6,544 bases of DNA, from NCBI GenBank assembly GCA_044371755.1, contig JBILSZ010000125.1, positions 1-6,544 on the forward strand. The letters are read 5' to 3'. This DNA is from JAIXWP01 sp044371755 (GTDB lineage Bacteria > Bacteroidota > Bacteroidia > Flavobacteriales_D > Sanyastnellaceae). Shown one piece after another: positions 4,959 through 6,544 of the stretch. Below the pieces are notes generated by a model. It ran no database searches. It was not told the DNA's origin and saw nothing but the letters and a program-made list of their open reading frames with translations. A program made the translations under genes and the position numbers. Position 1 is the stretch's first letter, and every line of letters begins with the position of its first letter.

Positions 4959-6544
4959 ATGTATGGGATGCTATCCGGTAAGCGCGAAGGTAGGGCAAGA
5001 AAAGTCTACTCTAACACCGTCTTGTGGGGGGCAGCGTGTGCTATTGTCAATCCTTTGATTTTTGAAATTATCTATCCAGAAAGTATCATCGTATTACCGC
5101 TGGTAGTTTTTGTAGTTGCTATTTCACTGATACTTTATTTTTATTCAAAAAGTAGGACTGTATCCGACACTCGTTTATTTTTCTGGATGGGATTATACTT
5201 TTATATGTATTCAATCCAACTTGGTGTTAACGCATATTTGAATGATTTCCATTTGCTCCACTTTGTTTCCCTACTTTTTGGAATTCAGTTGTGCTCGCTT
5301 TCATTTCGATCATCAAAGGACTCCTATCGTTTTGTCATTATCATTTTTGTACTTACTACTATAAGTATCTTCCTTCATCCATCTTTGAACGCAAGTAGTC
5401 GCAACAATTTGCTCGTCCTTATGGTGTTCGGGTTCTTCACCGAATATATGCTTTCGGGTTCAAAGACAAATATCATCAATCATATGCGATTGCACCGGGA
5501 TGTGCTGGTAGCTCTTTCTCAAAAAACAGAGAATGCTCTTTTTATATCCTCTATGGACGGAATTATCCTTGATGCAAATACGATGGCAATTCAGATGATG
5601 GGATATAAGGAGGAAGAACTCATCAACAGAGATTTTTCATTTTTGAGACGTACAGAATTGACGCAGCAAGAAATTGAAAATGGACTTTCGATTATTCATG
5701 AGAATAAATTTTGGTCCTCTGAGGCTGATTTGGTTTGCGGGACCGGCGAGATTATTCATTCTTATATATCTATAGGTATGGTAGAGCAGGGGGGGATCAA
5801 GTTTTTGGTGTATAGAGTGCGCAACAAGACAGATGAAATAAAAAACCATCAGGCTTTGGTTCAGGCCCGAGACGAAGCAGAGGCAGCGGCAAGGGCAAAG
5901 AGCAATTTCGTAGCTACGATGAGTCATGAAATCCGCACCCCGTTGAATGGTGTGCTAGGAATGGCGCAGCTACTAGAACATACCAATCTCGATGAAAGAC
6001 AAAGAGATTATGTAAATACGATATTAAAGAGCGGCAGCAGTCTTATGATTTTAATAAACGATATTTTAGATTTTTCTAAAATGGAGAGTGGTAAAACTGT
6101 TCTAAACCCCACGCGCATAGATATACGAGACAAGATATGTGAGATTGCAGACCTCCTGCGCCCCCATGCTGAAAGCAAGGGACTCACATTGTCTGTGGAT
6201 ATAGACATGAGTGTCCCAGATAATTTGGTAATTGATGGTTCGCGATTGCAACAAGTGCTCCTTAACCTTTTAGGCAATAGTATCAAATTCACTGAAAGGG
6301 GAATAGTGAAAATTTGCTGTAAGAGTAAGATCATCGACGCTCAGCACGCTGCTCTATGTTTGGAAATAGAGGATACGGGAATTGGAATTCCAGAAGATAA
6401 GATGGCTTCTCTTTTTAATTCCTTCTCACAGGTTGACTCTACTATTTCAAGAAAATATGGAGGCACAGGTCTTGGCTTAGCGATAAGCCGACAGATTATA
6501 AATTTAATGGGAGGGAAGATTAAGGTGGAAAGCAGCTATGGGGT
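4959..6544 (+). CDS. Membrane-bound PAS sensor histidine kinase, probably hybrid type; 3' end cut off by window edge
   Basis: 528 complete codons are visible with no stop; the gene continues past the right edge. About six hydrophobic segments (roughly residues 20-39, 42-62, 72-93, 98-116, 123-140, 149-165) form a membrane sensor. A cytoplasmic PAS domain follows (about 185-295, with a DGIILDAN segment and MGYKEEEL), then a charged linker helix rich in Ala/Glu (about 291-316). The kinase core has the H-box MSHEIRTPLNGVLGMAQLL with phospho-acceptor H323, the N-box around N440 (LLNLLGNSIKFT), G1 DTGIGIP (472-478), the F-box FNSFSQVDSTISRKYGG and G2 GTGLGLA (502-508), so autophosphorylation residues are intact. 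The H-box and SQVDSTISRKYGGTGLGLAIS-like ending are typical of hybrid kinases, so a receiver domain probably follows; this cannot be seen. ATG 4959 is the first ATG after the in-frame stop at 4944; ATG 4968 is a possible alternative. The signal sensed and the partner regulator are unknown. Confidence 0.93.
   Translation, partial: MYGMLSGKREGRARKVYSNTVLWGAACAIVNPLIFEIIYPESIIVLPLVVFVVAISLILYFYSKSRTVSDTRLFFWMGLYFYMYSIQLGVNAYLNDFHLLHFVSLLFGIQLCSLSFRSSKDSYRFVIIIFVLTTISIFLHPSLNASSRNNLLVLMVFGFFTEYMLSGSKTNIINHMRLHRDVLVALSQKTENALFISSMDGIILDANTMAIQMMGYKEEELINRDFSFLRRTELTQQEIENGLSIIHENKFWSSEADLVCGTGEIIHSYISIGMVEQGGIKFLVYRVRNKTDEIKNHQALVQARDEAEAAARAKSNFVATMSHEIRTPLNGVLGMAQLLEHTNLDERQRDYVNTILKSGSSLMILINDILDFSKMESGKTVLNPTRIDIRDKICEIADLLRPHAESKGLTLSVDIDMSVPDNLVIDGSRLQQVLLNLLGNSIKFTERGIVKICCKSKIIDAQHAALCLEIEDTGIGIPEDKMASLFNSFSQVDSTISRKYGGTGLGLAISRQIINLMGGKIKVESSYG

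Noticed and set aside
5637..6334. Minus-strand open frames inside the kinase gene
   Set aside because: Antisense shadows of a frame with every histidine-kinase motif intact.

Overview
The window looks like a piece of a Bacteroidota chromosome (Cytophaga/Flavobacterium-type lineage; genus not determinable). The reasons are a DUF2279-type envelope protein with the sequence style of that phylum, a lysine/alanine-rich histone H1-like protein, two probable lipoproteins, starts without clear Shine-Dalgarno sequences, a perfect TAnnTTTG box (the Bacteroidota -7 element) before one gene, and moderately AT-rich DNA. Six protein genes fill almost all of it, two of them cut by the window edges. There is no gene-free stretch above 300 bases, and I see no RNA gene, insertion sequence, CRISPR array or phage element.

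Layout. Bases 1-701 (minus) hold the first 233 residues of 2-amino-3-carboxymuconate-6-semialdehyde decarboxylase (ACMSD), a branch-point enzyme of the kynurenine pathway. Just upstream and on the same strand, 729-2375 encodes a family 5 (OppA/DppA-like) solute-binding protein. The 27-base gap suggests one transcription unit. Divergent from it, 2440-3471 (plus) encodes an exported endonuclease/exonuclease/phosphatase-family protein. It converges on a small histone H1-like gene (3537-3908, minus), and a strong symmetrical hairpin at 3487-3518 separates the two and can terminate both. A DUF2279 envelope protein (3989-4912, minus) follows in the same direction as the histone gene. Divergent from it, with only 46 bases between, a membrane-bound PAS-containing sensor histidine kinase starts at 4959 and runs off the right edge after its ATP-binding motifs.

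How the genes relate. Only the binding-protein/ACMSD pair looks like an operon, and why a peptide-type binding protein should sit with a tryptophan-catabolic enzyme is an open question. The other genes look like independent housekeeping, envelope and signalling functions. Three of the six genes appear to use non-ATG starts (GTG, GTG, TTG). I did not find a clearly new biological system. The points most worth a second look are the binding-protein/ACMSD pairing, the possibly leaderless start of the binding-protein gene, the repeat structure of the histone-like gene and the unassigned membrane sensor of the kinase.
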